Shown in pieces: positions 1 to 8,128 of a stretch of DNA of 64,000 nucleotides. The notes under the pieces were generated by a model. It was not told where the DNA came from. It saw only the letters and a program-made list of their open reading frames with translations, and did not search any database. Source of the DNA: Candidatus Moanabacter tarae (GTDB lineage Bacteria > Verrucomicrobiota > Verrucomicrobiia > Opitutales > UBA2987); NCBI GenBank assembly GCA_003226295.1, contig CP029803.1, positions 924,211-988,210 of the forward strand, given 5' to 3'. A program made the translations under genes and the position numbers. Position 1 is the first letter of the stretch. Each line of letters starts with the position of its first letter.

Positions 1-1
1 A

Positions 2-325
2 GCGGGAGCTGTTTCTTTAACCTTATTTGACGGATCGATGGGTGCAGAAGGGTTATGTGGTGGCTACTCGGAATTTCAACCTGGAACAGCTATTGCCTGT
101 CATTTTCACCCCTATGATGAGTCGATTTCCATTGTTAAGGGTGAAGCAGTTTGTGAGGTAGATGGACGCTCTTATAGATTGGCAGATTGCGACACAGCTA
201 TGATTCCTGAAGGTATCTGCCATCGCTTTCTTAATGATACGAATGAACTGATGGCGATGATATGGGTTTACGCCGGAGAACGACGGACCCGTACTGTTGT
301 AGATGAGTGTCGGTGTAGTAAATAA
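2..325 (+). CDS. Cupin-domain protein, 5'-truncated by window edge
   Basis: The reading frame is open from base 2, so the N-terminus lies outside the window; the first in-frame ATG is at 38 but need not be the start. The visible part has the small beta-barrel cupin pattern: a histidine motif (HFHPYDE) followed by a glutamate/glycine-rich turn (VKGEAVCEVDG), then a second motif (IPEGICHRFLN). Cupins of this size are often metal-binding sugar isomerases, dioxygenases or sensor domains, and the substrate cannot be told from this fragment. It precedes the metallophosphoesterase on the same strand but is separated from it by about 220 bp with inverted repeats, so cotranscription is uncertain. Confidence 0.75.
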   Translation, partial: AGAVSLTLFDGSMGAEGLCGGYSEFQPGTAIACHFHPYDESISIVKGEAVCEVDGRSYRLADCDTAMIPEGICHRFLNDTNELMAMIWVYAGERRTRTVVDECRCSK

Positions 326-422
326 GAATGTTCTTTGTGAAAATAGCTTGAAATTATCCTTAAACCGGAAATTTGCCTAAAGATTAATTTCCGTATATAT
401 TGATTTTGCGGTTTCCCTTATG

Positions 423-518
423 CCAGATGTCTGGTTTCTTCAGTCAAAGTTAAATTGTGTAACCAGGGTTTTTACACAATTGATCTGACAGTAAGTAATT
501 AATTGGTTGGTTACTGTC
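423..518. repeat. Three successive inverted repeats in a 224-bp intergenic region
   Basis: Three perfect inverted repeats follow one another: CCAGA/TCTGG at 423-434 (2-nt centre), AATTGTGTAA/TTACACAATT at 453-462 and 472-481, and GACAGTAA/TTACTGTC at 487-494 and 511-518. None is followed by a clean T-tract on the plus strand, so they are not convincing intrinsic terminators. They lie 30-130 bp before the metallophosphoesterase start and could be operators or RNA hairpins; the function is inferred only from position. Confidence 0.5.
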
Positions 519-549
519 TAACTCAATAGAAAATTAAGGAATTGAGGGT

Positions 550-2616
550 ATGTCACATTATTACGACCGGACGCAGCTCCTTCCTGCTGAATTCGAGTTT
601 GTGGTGTTGGCAGACACTCACTACACGCGAATTTCTCCGGATACTAGAGTCGAATTCGAGGGTCGTAGGAAGCAGTTGACGAGAATTGCTCATGTATTGA
701 ATCTAATTAATTCTCTAAACCCTGAATTTGTCATCCATCTTGGTGATCTCACCCAGGAGGCACCCGGATCAGAGAACTTTGAAATTTCTAGGCAAGAAGC
801 GTTAGATCAGATTGAACGCGTGGATTCTAAATGGCATCAGGTAGCAGGGAATCATGAGGTTGGAGATAAACCTGATGCAACAATGCCAACTCATCCTGTT
901 AGCCGAAGAATTCTTGCTGCCTATCACGAGAATATGCGATCTTCGTGGTATAGCTTTAACCATGGAAAATGTAGTTTCATCATCCTGAATTCTCAGATTT
1001 TTAACACAGGGATTCCTGAGGAAAATGAACAATGTTTTTGGTTGGAGAATCTTTTAGTCCAGTTGGAAGGACAGCGATTATTTGTTTTCATGCATTTGCC
1101 TCTTTTTATATTGGAAAGAACAGAGTCGTACACAGGCCACTACGATAATATAGGGGAACCAGCTCGATCTTGGTTGATAGAACTTTTTCAAAAACACAGT
1201 GTCGAGCTTGTAATAAATGGCCACGTTCATTTTCAATTTCTTAACTACATAGGACAGATACGATTATTAACCCTCGGATCAACATCCTTTACTAGACCGG
1301 GATTTGCCCATCTTTTTACAAGTGCTTCGCCTCCAGAAAATGCTCGCGAAGATGTAGCAAAGCTTGGGTTCTATCTTTTCCGTGTACTAAGAAATAAAGT
1401 GGATGTGCACTTTTTGCGAACAGGAGGAGATTGCAAAGATCTGAAGATCCTCTGTAAAAATCAACGCCTCATCACTCTATTAGCAAACAACTTAGAAGAT
1501 TCTCCTCTTGGTTTAACATTGCGAAATCCAATAACGAACGTTTCTCAAATTCCAATCGCGTATCCATCCACAATCCGCCAAGATGTTCGAAATGACTATC
1601 CTCTTCTCAGTTGTTTTGAGATCGGGGTAAAAGCGCTACGAGTTCCATTGAAGGACATTCGTGATAATGAACAATGGACTCGGCTTTCCTTATTGCATGA
1701 TCAAGGCATAGCTATCTGTGTATTTCTTTTCGAAAGCGAAATCCATAAACTCCCTACAATTATAGAAGAATTCATGGACACTGTATCCAATTGGGAGATT
1801 CAATTGCCAGGTTCTATTTTCCCCTTAGCTGAGACCATTGAGCTTCTTAAGGATTTACAAAACAAGGTAAAAATTGAGGTATCACTCTGTCCTGTAATAC
1901 CCGATCAAGTAATTCCAGGAAAGCAGCTTCCAAGAACGCGATTTGGCTACAGATTGAAAGAATTGGAGAATATTAAATCTCAATTAGATAAGATAAATCT
2001 GCAAATTATGAATATCTGTTGTCGAATTGGTTTAGATGAAAACCCTTGGGATGTTATCAGATTGGCTTATCGATTAAAGAATTTGGGAAAGGCTCGAAAG
2101 TTATATTTTCTGATTGAATTAGGGTATCAAGATGACAACAGAAATTCATGCCGCGCAGTGGAAGCTCTATTTGCGGCAGCACTTTTCCGTGGGACACGAA
2201 TTTTTTTTGATCCTTTGATCGACATCGATCGAACCATGGATGTCAGTCTCGGTATTCTTGACACCTTGTGTAATCCTCGTCCTGTGTTTCATGCTATCCG
2301 TTGCCTGAATACGATTCTCTACGGGCTTCTCCAATGGGAGATTAAGGAAGAAAACGAAATTCAATGGGATGGGGTAAAAGAATTACAATTTATTAATAAC
2401 GGGCGGAAATTATCCCTGTTGTTGCCAGGAAGCCCTAAGGATGAAAACCGTGATCCACCGTTAAAAGCAACCAGCTTACTTCTAAAAGAACAGAGTTTTA
2501 CTCTCTACCTCTTGAATCAGGGAATAGTCCTTCACGAAGCGAATGAGGGTCATTTTATAGAAATGGTAGCTAAGGTAAGAAATGGGGAACCATGTTTGAT
2601 TGATATAAAGTCATAG
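550..2616 (+). CDS. Two-domain calcineurin-like metallophosphoesterase
   Basis: This 688-residue protein begins with a calcineurin-type metallophosphoesterase domain (about residues 15-290). All dinuclear-metal motifs are visible: D22-x-H24, GDL with D66, GNHE with N101/H102, H182, and GHVH with H225/H227. Such domains hydrolyse phosphomono- or diesters. The remaining 400 residues match no family I recognise. They alternate hydrophobic strands and helices in a way that suggests a TIM-barrel-like fold followed by a small beta domain, which is only an inference from the pattern. No signal peptide is seen, so it is probably cytoplasmic. The ATG at 550 lies just after a GA-rich stretch (ggaattgagggt). 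The nearest downstream gene on the strand is an MBL-fold hydrolase. Confidence 0.88.
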   Translation: MSHYYDRTQLLPAEFEFVVLADTHYTRISPDTRVEFEGRRKQLTRIAHVLNLINSLNPEFVIHLGDLTQEAPGSENFEISRQEALDQIERVDSKWHQVAGNHEVGDKPDATMPTHPVSRRILAAYHENMRSSWYSFNHGKCSFIILNSQIFNTGIPEENEQCFWLENLLVQLEGQRLFVFMHLPLFILERTESYTGHYDNIGEPARSWLIELFQKHSVELVINGHVHFQFLNYIGQIRLLTLGSTSFTRPGFAHLFTSASPPENAREDVAKLGFYLFRVLRNKVDVHFLRTGGDCKDLKILCKNQRLITLLANNLEDSPLGLTLRNPITNVSQIPIAYPSTIRQDVRNDYPLLSCFEIGVKALRVPLKDIRDNEQWTRLSLLHDQGIAICVFLFESEIHKLPTIIEEFMDTVSNWEIQLPGSIFPLAETIELLKDLQNKVKIEVSLCPVIPDQVIPGKQLPRTRFGYRLKELENIKSQLDKINLQIMNICCRIGLDENPWDVIRLAYRLKNLGKARKLYFLIELGYQDDNRNSCRAVEALFAAALFRGTRIFFDPLIDIDRTMDVSLGILDTLCNPRPVFHAIRCLNTILYGLLQWEIKEENEIQWDGVKELQFINNGRKLSLLLPGSPKDENRDPPLKATSLLLKEQSFTLYLLNQGIVLHEANEGHFIEMVAKVRNGEPCLIDIKS

Positions 2617-2655
2617 TATAATATTTATCTATTAGGTGCTACGGGTTAGCAACTT

Positions 2656-2805
2656 ATTGAAGGAGGATAGCCTTCAATGAAATACATATCGTTACTTTGG
2701 GTTTTATCAATTCACTCCTCGGAAGATTTCAATGAATTTCATTCGTACCTTAAGATTAGGCGATATCGAACTCACCATTATAGGAGAGGGAACTTTATAT
2801 GGTGA
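2656..2805 (+). promoter_or_regulatory. Hairpin over a strong RBS, with a 42-codon overlapping leader ORF
   Basis: A perfect 8-bp inverted repeat (ATTGAAGG at 2656-2663, CCTTCAAT at 2671-2678) encloses a strong Shine-Dalgarno (AAGGAGG, 2660-2666) and the ATG at 2677. That ATG opens a 42-codon frame ending at 2805, which overlaps the start of the MBL-fold gene (2732) in another frame. Folding would hide both the RBS and the ATG. It may be a translated leader controlling the hydrolase gene or a chance ORF; the encoded peptide resembles nothing I know. Confidence 0.3.
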
Positions 2806-3592
2806 TCCTGCTTTGGTTTTTAAAGATATGGATGAATCAATCTGGAGAAACCTTGTTACACTCGATGATGTTGGCCGTTTAGTTTTTTCTCTAAATCTTA
2901 TCCTAGTTCGAACACAGAATCGGCTTGTTTTGCTTGATACTGGAATTGGCGAACCCAATAAGGCCCGTCAGAGTTTTGAAGTTCTGTTCCCTTTCAAGTC
3001 ACAACTTTCTCTACTAGATGCGTTAAATATCCTTAATATCAACCGGATGGATATTACCGACGTAGTCTTTTCGCATGTTCATGCAGATCATATCATGGGT
3101 GCTACTATAGAAAGAAACTGCGTAAGGATTCCAAGTTTTCCGAATGCTATGTATTTAATGCATGAGGCAGATGGTAGTAATGCGCCCGAACAACATCAAA
3201 GAAAGGTGAATTTTAACTTACATATTCCGATCCTAAAAAGCTATGGACTTTTTGGCCTAATAAAAGACCAGCATCGAATTGCTCCTGGTCTCACTGCTAT
3301 ACATGCTCCTGGAGAGTCCTCCGGACATATCCTTGTGCGCTTGGAGTCGAAGGGTTTAATAGCATATTATGTAGGTGATCTCTTTCATCACGCTTGTGAA
3401 GCTGAACATATTGATTTTGTCTGGCCCGGTCGTAATCGGAAAGACACAATAGAATCCAGAAGGAATTTGATTAGTAGAGCGATTGAAGAGGATGCCCTAA
3501 TCATCACAGCACATACTGTGTTTCCTGGAATGGCTAAATTCGAGGTCCGCGAAGGCAAGGTCTTTTGCAGAAACATGTCAGATTTTGACTAA
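2732..3592 (+). CDS. MBL-fold metallo-hydrolase
   Basis: The 286-residue protein carries the metallo-beta-lactamase-fold signature HVHADH at residues 115-120, followed by the further metal ligands expected for the family: H199 in GESSGH, D216 in GDLFHH, and a late histidine in TAHTVF. This layout is typical of lactonase/glyoxalase II-like hydrolases with two zinc or iron ions, and resembles quorum-lactonase-type members more than RNases. There is no signal peptide. The start at 2732 has a modest GGAAG about 8 nt upstream. The substrate is unknown; neighbouring genes for hydroxyacid and amide chemistry make a lactone or ester plausible but do not prove it. Confidence 0.88.
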   Translation: MNFIRTLRLGDIELTIIGEGTLYGDPALVFKDMDESIWRNLVTLDDVGRLVFSLNLILVRTQNRLVLLDTGIGEPNKARQSFEVLFPFKSQLSLLDALNILNINRMDITDVVFSHVHADHIMGATIERNCVRIPSFPNAMYLMHEADGSNAPEQHQRKVNFNLHIPILKSYGLFGLIKDQHRIAPGLTAIHAPGESSGHILVRLESKGLIAYYVGDLFHHACEAEHIDFVWPGRNRKDTIESRRNLISRAIEEDALIITAHTVFPGMAKFEVREGKVFCRNMSDFD

Positions 3593-3704
3593 CGGTTTCA
3601 ACAGTTTCTGGATTATCCCCCTTATTGTGAAAAGAATTTACTGGCATCTATAGTGGAGACCATTGTTGATGGGTTGACGATTGATTCCAGTATCTTAACA
3701 ACCC

Positions 3705-4646
3705 TTAAGTGGGATAACCTAATGATTTATCAACTACATTCTGTAATTCATCTCCTTTAAGATAACGTCGGAGATTTTCTGCAAAAAATCCAACGGTACG
3801 GTCGTGCCGATGAGGAGATCCACCAGCAGCGTGCGGGGTTATGATTACATTTTCTAATTCCCATAGATCACTCGACTCATCTAGAGGTTCTTCTTCAAAT
3901 ACATCTAACCCTGCGGCTCCAATTCCACCTTCTTTTAAAACTGCTACAAGTGCCTGTTCATCAACAATTTTACCACGGGCTGTATTAATTAGAATGGCGT
4001 CTTTTTTCATTATACCAAGCGTCCTTTTGTTAATTAACTTGATTGTTTTTTCCGTGCAGGGACAGGCAATGAAAACTACATCTGCTATTTCAAGAGCCTC
4101 ATCTAGACGTTCCATGGGCCAGATTGCATCAACTGTATCAACTTTAGCGATTGGATGAACATCAAGCGCTATAGTTTGTGTGTTATTGGGACGTATTAGT
4201 TCAGCGTAACGCCGCCCAATTCCCCCAAATCCAATAATTGCTACGTTCATACCATAAAAATCCCGTAGATCAGGTCTTTGCCATTTATGTTCCCGTTGTG
4301 CGCGAACCGAAAAATAAACACCGCGAATTATGGCTAAGGTTAGGGCAAAAGCTTGCTCGGCAACTTGAATAGCATGGACCCCGCTTGCATTGGTAAGAAT
4401 TAAGTTATCTCCCATAACTTCAGGAATTAGAGAAATATCCATCCCAGCGCTTGTTGACTGTACCCATTTAAGTAAAGGGCCACTAGAAATAATCTCTCCG
4501 GAGTAGCTCCCAAAGAGAATCTCAGCATCGCACATTTCATTCAACAATTCATCCGAACTTGGCATAACCACAGTAGCGTTAGGTGCCACTGCGGCAATCT
4601 GTTGGCGATAAATTTCCCCTATAGGGGGATTCATTACGATTTTCAT
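3705..4646 (-). CDS. D-isomer-specific 2-hydroxyacid dehydrogenase
   Basis: This 313-residue protein matches the NAD(P)-dependent D-2-hydroxyacid dehydrogenase family, which interconverts 2-ketoacids and D-2-hydroxyacids. The Rossmann motif GFGGIG is at residues 139-144, and the catalytic triad is in place: R224 in NTARGK, E253 in EEEPLD, and H272 in TPHAAGG. An aspartate in ALDVHP at the end of the second Rossmann strand favours NAD over NADP. The length is normal. It is the last gene of a minus-strand set (PhyH, racemase-like, DUF3830, glycosidase-like), separated from the previous gene by about 275 bp, so it may have its own promoter. The exact substrate (glyoxylate, hydroxypyruvate or another) cannot be decided. 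Confidence 0.9.
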   Translation of the reverse strand: MKIVMNPPIGEIYRQQIAAVAPNATVVMPSSDELLNEMCDAEILFGSYSGEIISSGPLLKWVQSTSAGMDISLIPEVMGDNLILTNASGVHAIQVAEQAFALTLAIIRGVYFSVRAQREHKWQRPDLRDFYGMNVAIIGFGGIGRRYAELIRPNNTQTIALDVHPIAKVDTVDAIWPMERLDEALEIADVVFIACPCTEKTIKLINKRTLGIMKKDAILINTARGKIVDEQALVAVLKEGGIGAAGLDVFEEEPLDESSDLWELENVIITPHAAGGSPHRHDRTVGFFAENLRRYLKGDELQNVVDKSLGYPT

Positions 4647-4922
4647 TCGATTAAGTTCCTTCCGTATTATTAAAGCTACTTAGCACTATTCAGATTCTCG
4701 GTTAATTCTTTATAGGATTTTTAAAGTAAATGACCATGGCTTCAATTAAAGAGATTTCAAAAATCGGCAATGGAGAGCCTTAAGCAAAACTATTTCTAGG
4801 AAAATTATGTCCATTAAGCATGCAACTCTGAAATAAGATGAAGGTTTGTAATGTTAATCTTTACCTAAGTGAGTATCTTAGAACTCGACACATGATGACC
4901 TAAATGCAGAAAGAAGCACCAA

Positions 4923-6563
4923 TTAATTGTAAATAACGTGTAATTCGAGTTTCTCAATGAAGATTTTAAGATCATCTCCAATTGGTATCTTACATGGTCT
5001 TGTCCCAATTAGATTTACGCCTAAGGCTAAATATTTGCTAGGAACCTTATATTGCAACCAATGGTCAAAAGTAGTATTAAGAGCTGTTTTAGTCTCTTTT
5101 ACCCGCTGAGGAGGATCCAATAAAAGATTATTAATCCTCACCTCCAGCAATATCTGGTCCTCTTTCCCAGATTGGGCTAGGGAGAAATCACTTTTAGATG
5201 CAATAGAATATGCCAAAAGCAGAAAAACGTCTTTTACATTCTCAGTAAGATTGCTAACATGGTCAGAGACCTCGATCTCTAGAAGTCTGTCCGTAGAAGA
5301 ATCCATGCAGAGATCCATGGGAAGGTTTGCTTGCATATTGCTCTGAAAGTACATGTGGCGAGGAGTATACCAATTATTAGGATCCGGTACGACTTCTGAA
5401 TTATGACCACCTCCTCGTCGTTCAACAAAAAAAATCTTGTTACAAAATTTTAGGGTTTCAGTGTTTCCGATTTCACTGAAAACTTGGCATTGTGTCTTCC
5501 ACTGATCGTTGACATCAGTGCAATCCTCCTCACCCCCACGATGTCTGGGAGCAGGCTTAATTCCTAAAGCTTGCTCTGATTTAGGAGATCCCATCATGAG
5601 GTTAAAAGTGTGCATGCCGTCAGCACCTTGTCTCCACCAGTTTGCACAAACTCCACGCCAAATTTCCAAAGAAGGGTGCCGATACCCATCAGAAGAGTGG
5701 TGATCGTCCCAACTAGGATAAATCTTTATTCGACTCCTATCAGTAATGTTCCGGAACCCCACGACGTCGGCTTTTGCTGTTCGAGTACCTACAACGATTA
5801 TATCTAGAATGCTTTCTTTAACCCATGTTTCAATGTCTATACCATCGAAATGACAGCCAACTAAATTTTCAGGAACACGAGCTGCGAGTAGGAATGGACG
5901 ATTGCGATGGCGTCCAATACTGAGCAATTTCGATCTCAGTTGACGCATGAAATCCGTAAGAAGATCACGACATTCCCATTGTTTTCCCTGTTTAAACAAG
6001 ATTGGGACTCGGGCAAAATCGATATTGATGCCATCAAAGTCATACATCTCAGCCATTTCCAGAAGAATTCTGAGCTTTAATTCTCTGACTTCAGCAACTT
6101 CAAAATTCCAATATGCATGCCATTTCCGAAGAAGCCATTCTGGATGTATCTTCTTAATTGGAATTGGCTGATCCATTGAATGAGGAGGGTCAAAAAGGCG
6201 ATCATTATCTGATCCATTGATTCGATAGGAGAGAAATACTTCCCGTCCCCTTTTTCGGGTTTCCTTGAGAAGAACATCAATAGGATCAACATCGATAGAC
6301 CACCAACCCGGAAATACATTTTCGGTCCTTGGGAGAATCTTACTTGGCCAAACAGCTGTATTCCCTTCACCCCATTCATGCCAAACACTGTCGATTTGAT
6401 TATTGTCCGAATCAAAACGACTCATGTAAAAGTCTACTATCTTTGTGAGACGGTCAGGTTTATGATTTTCCGATCGAAAAACAGAATTCGCTAAAATATC
6501 ATCCTGGAAAATTATTCGGCGTTCCCGATTTGTTGCTACGAGGTGTTCATTACTTAAATTCAC
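4923..6563 (-). CDS. Glycosyl-hydrolase-like TIM-barrel protein
   Basis: The 546-residue protein is not confidently assignable to a named family. Its middle looks like a (beta/alpha)8 glycosidase-like barrel: a strand-end motif FDGINIDFARVP at about residues 176-187, then LLAARVP near 225-231, IIVVGTR near 255-261, and IYPSWDD near 281-287, each with acidic or aromatic residues where barrel active sites usually sit. The C-terminal 200 residues look like a beta-rich domain. This resembles the hypothetical glycosyl-hydrolase-like (GHL) proteins common in Verrucomicrobiota and Planctomycetota. No signal peptide is seen. The predicted start is GTG at 6563 with an unclear RBS. It precedes the dehydrogenase and follows the DUF3830 gene on the same strand. 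Confidence 0.6.
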   Translation of the reverse strand: MNLSNEHLVATNRERRIIFQDDILANSVFRSENHKPDRLTKIVDFYMSRFDSDNNQIDSVWHEWGEGNTAVWPSKILPRTENVFPGWWSIDVDPIDVLLKETRKRGREVFLSYRINGSDNDRLFDPPHSMDQPIPIKKIHPEWLLRKWHAYWNFEVAEVRELKLRILLEMAEMYDFDGINIDFARVPILFKQGKQWECRDLLTDFMRQLRSKLLSIGRHRNRPFLLAARVPENLVGCHFDGIDIETWVKESILDIIVVGTRTAKADVVGFRNITDRSRIKIYPSWDDHHSSDGYRHPSLEIWRGVCANWWRQGADGMHTFNLMMGSPKSEQALGIKPAPRHRGGEEDCTDVNDQWKTQCQVFSEIGNTETLKFCNKIFFVERRGGGHNSEVVPDPNNWYTPRHMYFQSNMQANLPMDLCMDSSTDRLLEIEVSDHVSNLTENVKDVFLLLAYSIASKSDFSLAQSGKEDQILLEVRINNLLLDPPQRVKETKTALNTTFDHWLQYKVPSKYLALGVNLIGTRPCKIPIGDDLKIFIEKLELHVIYN

Positions 6564-6640
6564 CTTTAGTCGAATCCAAAATGTTTAGAAGTTTTTGCGT
6601 TAAGCTTCCTGTGTCTAGCTGAGTTAGATGACAAGAATCT

Positions 6641-7126
6641 CTATTTTAGTCTTCGGAAAATGAGTTGTTCTCCCGCAAACCCATGCCTCCAGATGTCATC
6701 GCAAGCTTTTTGAACTCCCAAAAGATTTTCTGTGATAGTGCCAAATCGGTTACCAGGAGTCGTGCCCATCGAAGGGGAAATTAACAAATTATCTCTATTG
6801 TAAAAGATCGCTAAATCGATCAATCCAGATTGGTCTGCTGTTTCCCGAATTTCGGGAAACTTAACCAAACCAGGCGGCAAGTGGAAGTAAAGAAGATCTC
6901 CTGAAGTTGGCGTTATAGTAGGGTTTTCCATTCCGGGTTCTTCGTAGGCAAAGGGTGGAACTAATATATAGACCTCATTACTAGCATACTTAGCGTGAAA
7001 AACGTTTCCTGACTGTGGAAGGTTTTGCCACACAGCTTCGCTAGTTTTTGGTGCTAGATCGTCCAACAACTCTGCAACGCATTTAACTTGTCGTTTTACG
7101 AATTCGATTTCGATTTTTCGTGCCAT
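6641..7126 (-). CDS. DUF3830 (cyclophilin-like fold) family protein
   Basis: The protein (161 residues from the chosen start) matches my knowledge of the DUF3830 family: an N-terminal strand with basic residues, then a helix with AELLDDLAP, a central YFHLPPG segment, and a late NRFGTI motif near the C-terminus. The structural family is cyclophilin-like with no established activity. I place the start at 7126 rather than the in-frame ATG at 7159 because a good Shine-Dalgarno (GAGAGGA) lies 4 nt upstream of 7126 and the extra N-terminal residues look non-native. DUF3830 genes often sit beside Asp/Glu-racemase-like genes, as here. Confidence 0.8.
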   Translation of the reverse strand: MARKIEIEFVKRQVKCVAELLDDLAPKTSEAVWQNLPQSGNVFHAKYASNEVYILVPPFAYEEPGMENPTITPTSGDLLYFHLPPGLVKFPEIRETADQSGLIDLAIFYNRDNLLISPSMGTTPGNRFGTITENLLGVQKACDDIWRHGFAGEQLIFRRLK

Positions 7127-7273
7127 TTTATCCTCTCTAGTTTTCTGCAATCCAGGCAAAGATGGTTATATTTACTCTTTAAAATAAAAAAGCGAGATCT
7201 TGAAAATGCCTTTAGGGAATATTCAGTTGTCACTAAGTTTGGATCAATCAAACACTTCCTGTTTTTCAACTTA

Positions 7274-8035
7274 TCATAATTCTCCCATTCTCCATGATAA
7301 AGATGTATCACAGGAGAAGAGACGCCCGAGTCTCATTTGGGGTTTAAAGGTTCCAGCGAGCCTTATTGCTTCCCAAAATGTTACCTGATTTGCTGTAAGA
7401 ACAATCTTCCCCAAAGATGCCTCAAGTTTGGGTAGAAGAGTTGCAGTACGAAGTGCTGTATCAGGAACTAAAACAGCTTCTGCATTCGGATGATCATTTG
7501 CCAAAACGAAATCCATAATCTTTTCTTCATCAAATTCTCCTACCTCTCGTCCCGACCAAATTTCTAAGGAATTAAGTGAAAGAACCTCTACCTCGTCATG
7601 CTCGAGAAAAGAACGAAATGCATTGGCTAGGTCCCGAGGGTATGTTGCAGCAATAGCGACACGTTTTAATCCTAGAGCTCGAATAGCACTCAAGAATGAT
7701 AAAGATGTGCTGGAAGTTGGAACACCTAGAATTTTTTCGATTTTTGATACTTGAAGACGAGCTCCTTCAACACCGAATGAAAAACTTCCGCTTGTGCAGG
7801 CCCACATGCAAGTTTCAACTTTATGACTTTTTAATTCATGTGCACCATTGGCTAGTATCCGCTCGCTTCCTGTGATAAGGCATTCATCCACTCTGTGAAC
7901 ATCCGGGCCTTCCGTATGAACAATTCTAAGATCAACAGGAGGTTCTATCATTGCTGCCAGCTGAGGATAATCATCTTCCGCGGCATTGCCGGGATAAAGG
8001 ATTCCAATTCTCGGGAACGGCGAGGTGCAACTCAT
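7274..8035 (-). CDS. Asp/Glu/hydantoin racemase superfamily protein (maleate isomerase/EutA-like)
   Basis: This 253-residue protein has the two-lobed fold pattern of the aspartate/glutamate racemase superfamily, closest to maleate cis-trans isomerase, arylmalonate decarboxylase and EutA. The first catalytic cysteine is present in the ACTSGSFSFG segment (C80). At the position of the second cysteine the sequence reads VPDTALRT (about 190-197), with no cysteine. A two-base racemase mechanism is therefore unlikely, and a lyase, isomerase or binding role is possible. The DUF3830 gene lies downstream on the same strand and PhyH upstream. It is likely cytoplasmic. Confidence 0.8.
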   Translation of the reverse strand: MSCTSPFPRIGILYPGNAAEDDYPQLAAMIEPPVDLRIVHTEGPDVHRVDECLITGSERILANGAHELKSHKVETCMWACTSGSFSFGVEGARLQVSKIEKILGVPTSSTSLSFLSAIRALGLKRVAIAATYPRDLANAFRSFLEHDEVEVLSLNSLEIWSGREVGEFDEEKIMDFVLANDHPNAEAVLVPDTALRTATLLPKLEASLGKIVLTANQVTFWEAIRLAGTFKPQMRLGRLFSCDTSLSWRMGEL

Positions 8036-8128
8036 GTCTGTATATTGGTTAGATCTGTCTTGATTTTAAAGAGGCTCGAAACATAGAAATTTTTGAGTCA
8101 GTTAGATTTAATCAAACCAAAAAGACCT

